Shown here: one piece after another, positions 1-5,761 of the stretch
Layout of the letters: every line of letters begins with the position of its first letter
Position numbering within the stretch: position 1 is the stretch's first letter
Origin: a bacterium TMED6
Lineage (GTDB): Bacteria > Fidelibacterota > Marinisomatia > SCGC-AAA003-L08 > D37C17
NCBI GenBank assembly: GCA_002167465.1
Contig: NHBL01000019.1
Coordinates: 1 to 5,761 of the forward strand
Direction: 5' to 3'
Length of the DNA: 5,761 bases
Notes under the pieces: model-generated
The model's input: the letters and a program-made list of their open reading frames with translations, nothing else
Database searches by the model: none
What the model was told of the DNA's origin: nothing
Position numbers and translations under genes: made by a program

Positions 1-353
1 CTAAAGTAGATAAAATGATTACTGAATTAAAAACTGTTGATGGTTTTACAGCAGAATTAGAGCAACAATTAAATGCATTAAAACCAGAGCCGGTAGCAGC
101 AGCGCCAGTTGATGTGGCTCAAGCTACAAACTCTAATGTAGAAGCTAAAGTAATTCAAGGTTTATTTGATATTAAAATTTTAAATGATATTGAAGATATA
201 AAAACTAGAGCAATGCTTAAAAAAATATATATGGGAGCCAAAAAATCTTCTAAAAATTCCTCTGATGTAATTCCTGAAATGATTGCATTTTTAGAAACAG
301 AAAACATGATAACCGATCAAATTAAATCATTATTAGAAGGTATTTTGAAATAA
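1..353 (+). CDS. C-terminal part of an upstream complex I operon protein, possibly NuoE with an appended helical domain (partial at left edge)
   Basis: The reading frame is open to the left edge: in-frame codons from base 3 read K-V-D-K before the first ATG at base 15, with no stop, so this ATG is probably internal and the gene probably starts outside the window. About 116 residues are visible. The first ten (KVDKMITELK) resemble the usual end of NuoE, the 24-kDa [2Fe-2S] subunit of the peripheral arm, which often ends in a TPEKVDxxIxxL-type helix; that is recall of the family, not an alignment. The chain then continues ~100 residues: a short helix, an Ala/Pro/Val-rich linker (bases ~81-134, KPEPVAAAP), then a charged, probably helical segment rich in Ile, Lys, Asp and Glu, ending at TAA 351-353. 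No transmembrane segment, cysteine or cofactor motif is visible here. It does not resemble the end of NuoI, the usual neighbour of nuoJ. Alternatively it is an unrelated small protein starting at base 15. The NuoE identity is tentative. Confidence 0.5.
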   Translation, partial: KVDKMITELKTVDGFTAELEQQLNALKPEPVAAAPVDVAQATNSNVEAKVIQGLFDIKILNDIEDIKTRAMLKKIYMGAKKSSKNSSDVIPEMIAFLETENMITDQIKSLLEGILK

Positions 354-982
354 TGGGTGAAATTATTTTTTTAAGTTTAGTTGCAATAATTGCAATATCA
401 GCTATTTGGGTAGTAGTTTCTCCTAATTTAGTGCATTCTGCAACATCTTTACTTGTGACGTTATTTGGTATTGCTGGGCTTTACGTCTTTTTGTATGCTG
501 ATTTTTTAGCAGCAACTCAGGTGGTTATATACGTAGGTGGTATTTTAGTTCTTATTATATTTGGAGTTATGTTAACAAATAAGATAGATAAACCAGTAAT
601 TGAGTCTATAAGCTCAAATAAAATAATTGGTGTATTAATTTCTAGTTTTATTTTTACAATTTTATCAATTATTGTTATTCAAACTAATTGGCCCATTATT
701 GCTGATAATGCTAAAGAAGGTCCTCCAACTGTAGAATTAATAGGAAAGTTAATTTTAGGTAAATATCTATTACCATTTGAATTAATATCAATTTTGTTAT
801 TATCGGCACTTGTAGGATCAGCTTTGCTAGCTCGAAAAAAAAATATTCCCATAGATATTAAGGAAGATGATACTGATGAATTAGACACAGAGTCTAATAG
901 TGATCAGGAGACTGTAATTAATGATATAGAGAGTAAAAAATCCGAAAACAAAGAATCAGGTGAGATTAATAAAGATGGATAA
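353..982 (+). CDS. nuoJ: NADH-quinone oxidoreductase subunit J (NuoJ), with an extra acidic C-terminal tail
   Basis: NuoJ (ND6 family) is a five-helix inner-membrane subunit between the quinone-binding subunit NuoH and the antiporter-like subunits; its third helix is thought to take part in coupling. The family pattern is clear: P24-N-L-V-H-S-A near the N-terminus, G39-I-A-G-L-Y then F51-L-A-A-T-Q-V-V-I-Y60-V-G-G, which carries the conserved Tyr and Gly of helix 3, and G131-K-L-I-L-G-K-Y-L-L-P-F-E-L before the last hydrophobic helix, ending at ~ALLARKK (residue 163). NuoJ proteins usually stop soon after this point. Here about 40 more residues follow, rich in Asp/Glu (about 16) and Ser/Asn, presumably cytoplasmic and disordered. 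The ATG at 353 shares its A with the upstream stop (TAATG), and AGAAGG at 335-340 may serve as a somewhat distant ribosome site, so coupling is likely. The end overlaps nuoK by 8 bases. Identification is firm; the role of the tail is unknown. Confidence 0.96.
   Translation: MGEIIFLSLVAIIAISAIWVVVSPNLVHSATSLLVTLFGIAGLYVFLYADFLAATQVVIYVGGILVLIIFGVMLTNKIDKPVIESISSNKIIGVLISSFIFTILSIIVIQTNWPIIADNAKEGPPTVELIGKLILGKYLLPFELISILLLSALVGSALLARKKNIPIDIKEDDTDELDTESNSDQETVINDIESKKSENKESGEINKDG
835..843 (+). other. A9 homopolymer inside nuoJ, possible slippage site
   Basis: Nine consecutive A residues fall within the Arg-Lys-Lys-Asn codons at the end of the last NuoJ membrane helix, just before the non-conserved acidic tail. 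If polymerase added one A, translation would end at the TAA at 859-861; if it dropped one, at the TAG at 852-854. Either product would be a NuoJ of about the usual family length without the tail. The sequence shows only the run and the stops. Slippage is inference, and A/T runs of 7-8 bases occur elsewhere in this window, for example A8 at 1773-1780 in nuoL. Confidence 0.3.
958..963 (+). promoter_or_regulatory. Ribosome binding site for nuoK, inside the end of nuoJ
   Basis: AGGTGA lies 11 bases upstream of the ATG at 975 and within the last codons of nuoJ. It supports ATG 975 rather than the in-frame GTG at 960, which overlaps this motif and would add five non-conserved residues. Confidence 0.6.
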
Positions 983-1286
983 TCTTCAAATATATTTATT
1001 ACTTTCAAGCTTGTTGTTTTCACTTGGTATCTACGCAGTTATATCAAGACAAAATGCTGTAGCAATTCTAATGGGTATAGAACTTATGCTTAACTCAGCA
1101 AATATAAATTTTATAGCATTTAATAGGTTCACATCAAGTTTGTACAATTTAGATGGTCATGTATTTACCATGTTTGTTATTGTTCTGGCAGCCGCTGAAG
1201 CAGCTGTTGCATTGGCTATAATAATTAATTTATTTAAAAATATAGGAAGTGTAAATGTTGAAGATGCATCGGAGTTAAAAGGATGA
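975..1286 (+). CDS. nuoK: NADH-quinone oxidoreductase subunit K (NuoK)
   Basis: NuoK (ND4L family) is a three-helix inner-membrane subunit of complex I that carries two buried glutamates of the central proton-transfer axis. The product is 103 residues, close to the family's ~100. Three hydrophobic segments are visible: residues ~5-22, ~28-50 and ~62-87. The second holds GIE36LMLNSANINF, with the conserved Glu at the same number as in E. coli NuoK, and the third holds AAAE75AAVALAI, the second conserved Glu. ATG 975 is chosen because it gives the normal length and has AGGTGA upstream; the frame can be extended back to a GTG at 960, but this is unlikely. The start lies 8 bases inside nuoJ, and the stop TGA overlaps the nuoL start (ATGA), so NuoJ, NuoK and NuoL are probably translated in a coupled way. 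A short polar tail follows the last helix. Nothing is missing. Confidence 0.97.
   Translation: MDNLQIYLLLSSLLFSLGIYAVISRQNAVAILMGIELMLNSANINFIAFNRFTSSLYNLDGHVFTMFVIVLAAAEAAVALAIIINLFKNIGSVNVEDASELKG
1271..1274 (+). promoter_or_regulatory. Ribosome binding site for nuoL
   Basis: GGAG lies 8 bases before ATG 1283 and 11 before the adjacent ATG 1286, inside the last codons of nuoK. An AAAGG at 1278-1282 touches the start and is too close to act alone. The spacing favours ATG 1283, but 1286 cannot be excluded; the two proteins differ by one Met. Confidence 0.5.
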
Positions 1287-3481
1287 TGGATTTTAATTTA
1301 TTATTAGCATTATCTTTTTTATTTATACCAATAGCTTTATTTATATATCAATTATTTTTTGGTCATATTTTAAAACATGATACTTGGTATGTATCTATTG
1401 TAGGGATAGGTGTCAGCTTATCTATAGCATTAAGTTTTTTCTATAGAGTTTTTTTTAATAGCCCAGATGATATTATAATTCATAAAAGTTTCAACTGGTT
1501 AACAACAGGAAATTTTAATCTAGATTTAGGTATTTACATAGATAATATAGCTGCAATAATGCTATTAGTTGTTTCTCTTGTATCTTTCTTAGTTCATTTA
1601 TACTCAAGTGAATATATGCGAGGTGATTCAAGATTTTCACGTTATTATGCATATTTAGGTTTATTTACTTTTTCTATGAATGGAATTGTTTTAGCAGACA
1701 GTATAACGATGATATACATTTTTTGGGAATTGGTTGGACTTAGTTCTTATCTAATAATTGGTTTTTGGTTTGAAAAAAAATCAGCAGCATCAGCAAGTAA
1801 AAAAGCTTTTCTTACAAACCGAGTTGGTGATATAGGTATGTTTATTGGAATTATGATGATTTATTTTGTTGGTGATTCACATTCATTTAATCTATCTGAT
1901 ATAATTGAAAAAGTTAAAACATCTCAAATTGACTCTACTTATTTGACTATTGCTGGTATACTTATTTTTATGGGTGCAGTTGGAAAGTCAGCTCAACTAC
2001 CATTACATATTTGGCTTCCAGATGCTATGGCGGGACCTACTCCTGCAAGTGCAATGATTCACGCAGCTACTATGGTTGCTGCAGGAGTATATTTAACATT
2101 AAGAATTTTTCCAATATTAACATTTGACGCATTAACATATATTGCATTTACAGGTGCATGTACAGCATTATTTGCTTCAATTATAGCTATTACTCAAAAT
2201 GATATAAAAAAAGTACTAGCATATTCTACTGTTAGTCAGCTTGGGTATATGGTTTTAGCCATTGGTGTAGGTTCTTATATGGCTGCTTTTTTTCATCTGG
2301 TAACACATGCTATGTTTAAAGCTTGTTTATTTTTAGCTAGCGGTTCTGTTATTCATTCTATGCATCATAGTTTACACGAATTACATGATCATGATACAGA
2401 TCCACAAGATATGAGAAATATGGGTGGGTTAAAAAATAAAATGCCCATTACATATTTAGGTATGCTTATTACGACATTGGCCATATCTGGTGTCCCATTT
2501 TTTTCAGGTTTTGTATCAAAAGATGCAATTTTAGCTGGAACGCTTGCCCATTATTTTGAGCACGGAGGCATTACCATATTTCTTCCTATTGCTGGATTTG
2601 GTGCAGCAACAATAACAGCATTTTATATGTTTAGATTAATATTTTTAACATTTCATGGTAAACCTAAAAATGAAGATATATATAAGAATCTTCATGAATC
2701 ACCAGCTGTGATGACTATTCCACTTATACTGCTTTCTGCTTTATCTCTAGGATTATTTTATACTGGTTCATTAAATCCTTTATCAGACGGATCAAAGGGG
2801 TGGTTTACGAAATCTGTAGGAAATGGTCATAATTATGTAATTGAAGTAGATTCGCATCATCATGGGCATGATATACACCATCATGAAGATGCTAATGATT
2901 ATGATAAAGAGAAATCTAAATATAGTAATCATGATACTAATGATCACCACAAAGAACATGATAGCCATTTAACTTATACATTTACAGAACATGTATCCCA
3001 TGCTGCGCATGCTGCTCATTATACGGCTATGTATTTATCTCTTACTGTTGCAGGCTTGGGGATTTTATTATCATTTTTATTTTATCAAGTCAATAAATTA
3101 AATCCTGATAGTTTTTCAAGGTTCTTTAATATTTTTAAATTATATGATCTTTCTAAAAATAAATTTTATATTGATGAGATATACAGCAATATATTATACA
3201 AACCATTTATGTTTTGGTCCTCTATTTGCTCTAAAATTGATTGGAATTATTATGATCAAACTTTTATAGACTCAATTGGAAAAATAACTCTATTTGCTTC
3301 AGAAAAGTCTACAAAAGTTGATTACAATTGGCTTGACCAAAAAATTGTTGACGGGTTTGGTAATTTTGCTAATTTCATGAGCATAAAAATGAAAAAGCTT
3401 CAAGGTGGAGTGGTGCAGGCATATATACTTGGTGGTCTTGTAGCTATAATTTTAATAACATTAATTGTACAACAAATATAA
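1283..3481 (+). CDS. nuoL: NADH-quinone oxidoreductase subunit L (NuoL), with a His-rich loop
   Basis: NuoL (ND5 family) is the most distal antiporter-like subunit of the membrane arm and one of the proton channels; its C-terminus forms the long lateral helix that runs along the arm. The order of motifs is typical: FWE149LVGLSSYLIIGFW with the key Glu of helix 5, NRVGD at 179-183, GK235SAQLPLHIWLPDAMAGPTP with the channel Lys, H260 in SAMIHAATMV, DIKKVLAYSTVSQLGYM at 307-323, HAMFK346ACLFLASGSVIH, and GFVSK413D414AIL in helix 12. At 732 residues it is longer than the usual ~610-660. Much of the excess is a hydrophilic stretch at ~500-575, including a His-rich part at 525-579, placed between the helix at ~476-494 and the next at ~581-601. 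The C-terminal ~110 residues contain the amphipathic region and a final hydrophobic helix at ~710-730. It starts in an ATGA overlap with nuoK. Identification is firm; whether the His-rich loop binds metal is unknown. Confidence 0.98.
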   Translation: MMDFNLLLALSFLFIPIALFIYQLFFGHILKHDTWYVSIVGIGVSLSIALSFFYRVFFNSPDDIIIHKSFNWLTTGNFNLDLGIYIDNIAAIMLLVVSLVSFLVHLYSSEYMRGDSRFSRYYAYLGLFTFSMNGIVLADSITMIYIFWELVGLSSYLIIGFWFEKKSAASASKKAFLTNRVGDIGMFIGIMMIYFVGDSHSFNLSDIIEKVKTSQIDSTYLTIAGILIFMGAVGKSAQLPLHIWLPDAMAGPTPASAMIHAATMVAAGVYLTLRIFPILTFDALTYIAFTGACTALFASIIAITQNDIKKVLAYSTVSQLGYMVLAIGVGSYMAAFFHLVTHAMFKACLFLASGSVIHSMHHSLHELHDHDTDPQDMRNMGGLKNKMPITYLGMLITTLAISGVPFFSGFVSKDAILAGTLAHYFEHGGITIFLPIAGFGAATITAFYMFRLIFLTFHGKPKNEDIYKNLHESPAVMTIPLILLSALSLGLFYTGSLNPLSDGSKGWFTKSVGNGHNYVIEVDSHHHGHDIHHHEDANDYDKEKSKYSNHDTNDHHKEHDSHLTYTFTEHVSHAAHAAHYTAMYLSLTVAGLGILLSFLFYQVNKLNPDSFSRFFNIFKLYDLSKNKFYIDEIYSNILYKPFMFWSSICSKIDWNYYDQTFIDSIGKITLFASEKSTKVDYNWLDQKIVDGFGNFANFMSIKMKKLQGGVVQAYILGGLVAIILITLIVQQI
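2855..3019 (+). other. Histidine-rich segment of NuoL (residues 525-579)
   Basis: These 55 codons hold 16 histidines, with clusters HHHGH, HHH, HH and a final spaced set HAAHAAH, mixed with Asp, Glu, Lys and Asn. Short His-containing stretches at this place occur in NuoL of several bacterial groups as far as I recall, so the location is not new, but this one is long. Metal binding (Zn, Ni, Cu) is an inference from composition only. Confidence 0.75.
3239..3361 (+). repeat. Two degenerate copies of a 14-residue motif in the NuoL C-terminus
   Basis: NuoL residues 653-666 (DWNYYDQTFIDSIG) and 680-693 (DYNWLDQKIVDGFG) match at D, N, DQ, D and G, 27 residues apart. The similarity is at protein level; the DNA copies are diverged. 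Paired D-x-x-V-V-D-G-like segments are seen in many NuoL C-termini near the lateral helix, so this is probably a family feature. Confidence 0.4.
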
Positions 3482-3484
3482 GGT
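3480..3484 (+). promoter_or_regulatory. Ribosome binding site for nuoM
   Basis: AAGGT overlaps the nuoL stop codon (TAAGG) and sits 8 bases before ATG 3493, a normal spacing. It supports this start and suggests ribosomes ending nuoL can reinitiate on nuoM. Confidence 0.65.
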
Positions 3485-3492
3485 AGTCTAAT

Positions 3493-5082
3493 ATGGATTC
3501 ATCTATTTTATCATTATTAATATTTCTTCCTGTAGTTGGAGCACTTGTGATGCTTCTAGTATCCTTGTTAATAAATAGAGGAATTATTCCTAAGCAAGAT
3601 AAAAATATATATAAATATATAGCTCTTGTAGCAACTGGTGTGCAATTATTTTTTGCCATAATCTTGTATATGAATTTTGATTCAACCTTATCAGTTACAG
3701 AATCACCCTTTACAGTTCAGTTTGATTGGATTCCAAGCTTTAATATTGAATATTATATTGGTGTTGATGGCTTAAGTATGCCTATGATAATTCTTGCTGC
3801 ACTTTTATCATTTTTATGTGTTATAATCAGCTGGAACGTTGAAAAGCATGTCCTTGGATATTTCTCGTTATTTTTATTACTTGATGCAGGTATGATGGGT
3901 GTTTTTATGTCATTGGATTTCTTTTTATTTTATGTTTTTTGGGAGGTTATGCTTTTACCGATGTATTTCTTAATAGGAATGTGGGGAGGCCCTCAAAGAC
4001 ATTATGCAGCTATTAAATTTTTCTTATATACTCTTTTTGGTTCAGTATTTATGTTATTAGCAATGCTAGCTCTTTACTTTTATACACCTGGAGAAAACTC
4101 TTTTAATTTAATCTACCTAATTACTCAAGCTCCACAAATAGATGCATCTTTATGGGGAATTGATATGAGATTTTTAATTTGGATTGCACTATTTATTGGT
4201 TTTGCAATAAAAGTACCAGTTTTTCCGTTCCATACATGGTTACCTCTGGCGCACGTTGAAGCTCCAACAGCAATTTCAGTTATCTTAGCTGGAGTACTTT
4301 TAAAGATGGGTACATATGGTTTTCTAAGAATTAGTTACCCATTGCTTCCTGAAGAGGCTGCTAATTTTTCTTTTATGATGGCTTTGCTTGGAGTTATAAA
4401 TATTATATGGGGAGCTATTAATGCTATAGCTCAAATTGATTTAAAGAAAATGATTGCTTATTCATCTGTTAGCCATATGGGTTATGTTCTGCTAGGTATG
4501 TCAGGAATTGTTGGTACAGAATCAGCTGGTGCTCAAGCGGGAATGAATGGTGCTGTTATGCAGATGTTTAATCATGGCACAATAACAGCTATGCTGTTTA
4601 CATTGGTTGGTGTACTTTATGATCAGGCTCACCATAGATGGATAATTTACCCTTCAGATTATAAAGATCCTGAATTGGCTGGTAAACCAGGTTTTGGTGG
4701 ACTTGCATCTAAAATGCCAATTTTTAATGGCTTTATTGTTCTAGCTTTCTTTGCTGGTTTAGGATTACCTGCATTATCAGGTTTTATAAGTGAGGCTATG
4801 TGCTTTATTGGAGGTTTTGGTAGTTTTACAGTTCTTACTATGATAGGAACTCTTGGTATATTATTAAATGCAATTTATTTCTTAAGAGCTTATCAAACAG
4901 TATTTTTAGGACCATTTAATGAGAAATATTCTGATTTAAAAGATATGAGCATGAGAGATTTGGGTATTATTATTCCGTTAGCATTTTTAACACTTTTATT
5001 TGGTGTATACCCGCAACCGTTGCTTGACATTATCAGGCACTCTATGACAAAAATAATTTTACTTGTTCAGCCATATATATAA
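3493..5082 (+). CDS. nuoM: NADH-quinone oxidoreductase subunit M (NuoM)
   Basis: NuoM (ND4 family) is the middle antiporter-like proton channel of the complex I membrane arm. The 529-residue length is slightly above the family's ~500. Diagnostic motifs in order: Y88-I-G-V-D-G-L-S-M-P at the start of the core, FWE151VMLLPMYFLIGMWGG with the essential Glu of helix 5, AIK240VPVFPFHTWLPLAHVEAPT with the channel Lys of helix 7, LLK271MGTYGFLR with the second Lys of helix 8, DLKKMIAYSSVSHMGYV at 316-332, FNHG at 359-362, and LSGFISE434AM with the helix 12 Glu that replaces the Lys of other antiporter subunits. The region between HHR382 and FGGL401 is about 14 residues longer than the short HTR-x-x-x-FGGL loop I know from E. 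coli-like NuoM. It begins 11 bases after nuoL with a good ribosome site and is followed after 8 bases by nuoN. Nothing is missing. Confidence 0.98.
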   Translation: MDSSILSLLIFLPVVGALVMLLVSLLINRGIIPKQDKNIYKYIALVATGVQLFFAIILYMNFDSTLSVTESPFTVQFDWIPSFNIEYYIGVDGLSMPMIILAALLSFLCVIISWNVEKHVLGYFSLFLLLDAGMMGVFMSLDFFLFYVFWEVMLLPMYFLIGMWGGPQRHYAAIKFFLYTLFGSVFMLLAMLALYFYTPGENSFNLIYLITQAPQIDASLWGIDMRFLIWIALFIGFAIKVPVFPFHTWLPLAHVEAPTAISVILAGVLLKMGTYGFLRISYPLLPEEAANFSFMMALLGVINIIWGAINAIAQIDLKKMIAYSSVSHMGYVLLGMSGIVGTESAGAQAGMNGAVMQMFNHGTITAMLFTLVGVLYDQAHHRWIIYPSDYKDPELAGKPGFGGLASKMPIFNGFIVLAFFAGLGLPALSGFISEAMCFIGGFGSFTVLTMIGTLGILLNAIYFLRAYQTVFLGPFNEKYSDLKDMSMRDLGIIIPLAFLTLLFGVYPQPLLDIIRHSMTKIILLVQPYI

Positions 5083-5086
5083 AGGA
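5081..5086 (+). promoter_or_regulatory. Ribosome binding site for nuoN
   Basis: AAAGGA overlaps the nuoM stop codon and ends 4 bases before ATG 5091. The spacing is slightly short, but no other start in this frame between the nuoM stop and residue 18 is suitable, and the resulting N-terminus fits the family. Confidence 0.6.
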
Positions 5087-5090
5087 AAAT

Positions 5091-5761
5091 ATGGAATTTT
5101 TAAGCAATATAAACAGTGTAACATCTTATCTTCCTGAGTTAATGATTGTCATAACAATTCTTTGTGTTTTTATTATGGAGTCAATCCCTAAATATAGACC
5201 CTTAACATTTCCAGTAAGCTGTATAGGATTAACCTTTGCGGGCATACTATTATTTTTTTCAAATCCATCCTTAAATCTGTTGTTTGAAGGGATGTTGGTA
5301 AATGATTCATTATCAATTTATTTTAAATGGTTAATTTTAATTTCAACTTTATCAATTATATTAGTTTCTAAAGATGATAATTCTGTAATATCTGATGTAA
5401 AAGGTGAGTACTATGGGATGTTATTAATTATTACATTAGGAATGTTTGCTATGGTTTCTGCAAAAAACCTTTTAATGATTTATTTATCTGTAGAAATGGT
5501 AAGTATTCCATCATACATAATTGCTGGTATTTCAAAAAATGATAAAGAATCTAATGAGGCCTCGTTAAAATATGTTATTTATGGCTCTTTTGCATCAGGC
5601 ATAATGTTATTTGGATTAAGTTTTTTATATGGAATTTCAGGATCTCTGGATATAGGGATAGTAGCCTCTAAAGTTTTAAATTTTGATTCCTCTATTACTT
5701 TATACATATCTTTGTTATTTGTATTAGTTGGTTTTGGATATAAAATATCAATGGTCCCATT
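5091..5761 (+). CDS. nuoN: NADH-quinone oxidoreductase subunit N (NuoN), N-terminal part, cut at right edge
   Basis: NuoN (ND2 family) is the antiporter-like subunit nearest to NuoK and the third proton channel of the membrane arm. Only the first 223 codons of an expected ~450-500 are present; the frame is open at the right edge. Visible landmarks are YLPELMIV at 13-20 in the first helix, YLSVE135MVSIPSYIIAG with the conserved Glu of helix 5, EASLK160YVIYGSFASGIMLFG with the Lys of the next helix, and GFGYK218ISMVP, the start of the helix 7 motif that normally continues into F-H-x-W-x-P-D. The numbers are nearly those of the E. coli residues (Glu133, Lys158, Lys217). The loop at 93-106 is short and charged. 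The gene follows nuoM by 8 bases, as expected for the last nuo gene of the membrane arm. No start-to-edge interruption is seen. Confidence 0.95.
   Translation, partial: MEFLSNINSVTSYLPELMIVITILCVFIMESIPKYRPLTFPVSCIGLTFAGILLFFSNPSLNLLFEGMLVNDSLSIYFKWLILISTLSIILVSKDDNSVISDVKGEYYGMLLIITLGMFAMVSAKNLLMIYLSVEMVSIPSYIIAGISKNDKESNEASLKYVIYGSFASGIMLFGLSFLYGISGSLDIGIVASKVLNFDSSITLYISLLFVLVGFGYKISMVP

Noticed and set aside
15..17. ATG 15 as true start of the first gene
   Set aside because: The frame is open upstream to the edge and the codons before it (K-V-D-K) fit a NuoE-like end; there is also no clear ribosome site in the few bases available. It cannot be fully excluded.
679..888. Open frame of 69 codons on the - strand inside nuoJ
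   Set aside because: It lies antisense to a clearly conserved gene, has no recognisable product or ribosome site that I can defend, and is explained as a shadow of nuoJ codon use.
960..974. Five-codon upstream extension of nuoK from GTG 960
   Set aside because: It overlaps the ribosome site AGGTGA, adds MRLIK not expected in NuoK, and ATG 975 places Glu36 at the family position.
1773..1780. A8 run in nuoL as a frameshift site
   Set aside because: It lies in the conserved region after the helix 5 Glu motif, the frame continues normally, and a slip would destroy the protein; it is most likely a result of AT-rich composition.
2337..2400. His cluster in NuoL around residues 358-370 as a second metal loop
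   Set aside because: GSVIHSMHH and the following His/Asp segment before the MGGL motif belong to the normal NuoL pattern.
3482..3492. Possible promoter or terminator between nuoL and nuoM
   Set aside because: The gap is only 11 bases and holds just the ribosome site spacer; no hairpin or T-run is present.
3444..3659. Open frame of 71 codons on the - strand across the nuoL-nuoM junction
   Set aside because: It is antisense to the end of nuoL and the start of nuoM, both firmly identified, and its sequence resembles no family I know.

Overview
This window is a stretch of the operon for proton-pumping NADH:quinone oxidoreductase (respiratory complex I, NDH-1) from a strongly AT-rich bacterium. 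All genes lie on the + strand: the 3' end of an upstream gene (1-353), then nuoJ, nuoK, nuoL and nuoM complete, then the first ~223 codons of nuoN, cut by the right edge. The order J-K-L-M-N is the standard bacterial one. Each membrane subunit keeps its family's key buried residues: Glu36 and Glu75 in NuoK, Glu149/Lys235/His260/Lys346 in NuoL, Glu151/Lys240/Lys271/Glu434 in NuoM, and Glu135/Lys160/Lys218 in the visible part of NuoN. The genes therefore look functional.

Layout: genes are packed end to end. The upstream gene and nuoJ share one base (TAATG), nuoJ and nuoK overlap by 8 bases, nuoK and nuoL overlap by an ATGA junction, nuoL-nuoM are separated by 11 bases and nuoM-nuoN by 8. I see no promoter, terminator, RNA gene, repeat array, insertion sequence or non-coding stretch over 300 bases. 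The window is a single transcriptional segment with probable translational coupling.

Together these genes encode the membrane arm. NuoL, NuoM and NuoN are the three Mrp-antiporter-like proton channels, and NuoJ and NuoK link them to the quinone-binding end of the complex. The membrane subunits alone do not identify the organism. AT-rich composition, ATG starts, GGAG/AAGG-type ribosome sites and standard stops fit many free-living bacteria, and a marine lineage is only a guess.

Departures from the ordinary are modest. The gene before nuoJ does not look like nuoI. Its first visible residues resemble the end of NuoE, followed by an Ala/Pro linker and an unrecognised helical segment. NuoJ has a ~40-residue acidic tail beginning just after an A9 run. 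NuoL has a 55-residue loop with 16 histidines. NuoM has a longer than usual loop before its FGGL motif. I found no convincing evidence of a new biological system.
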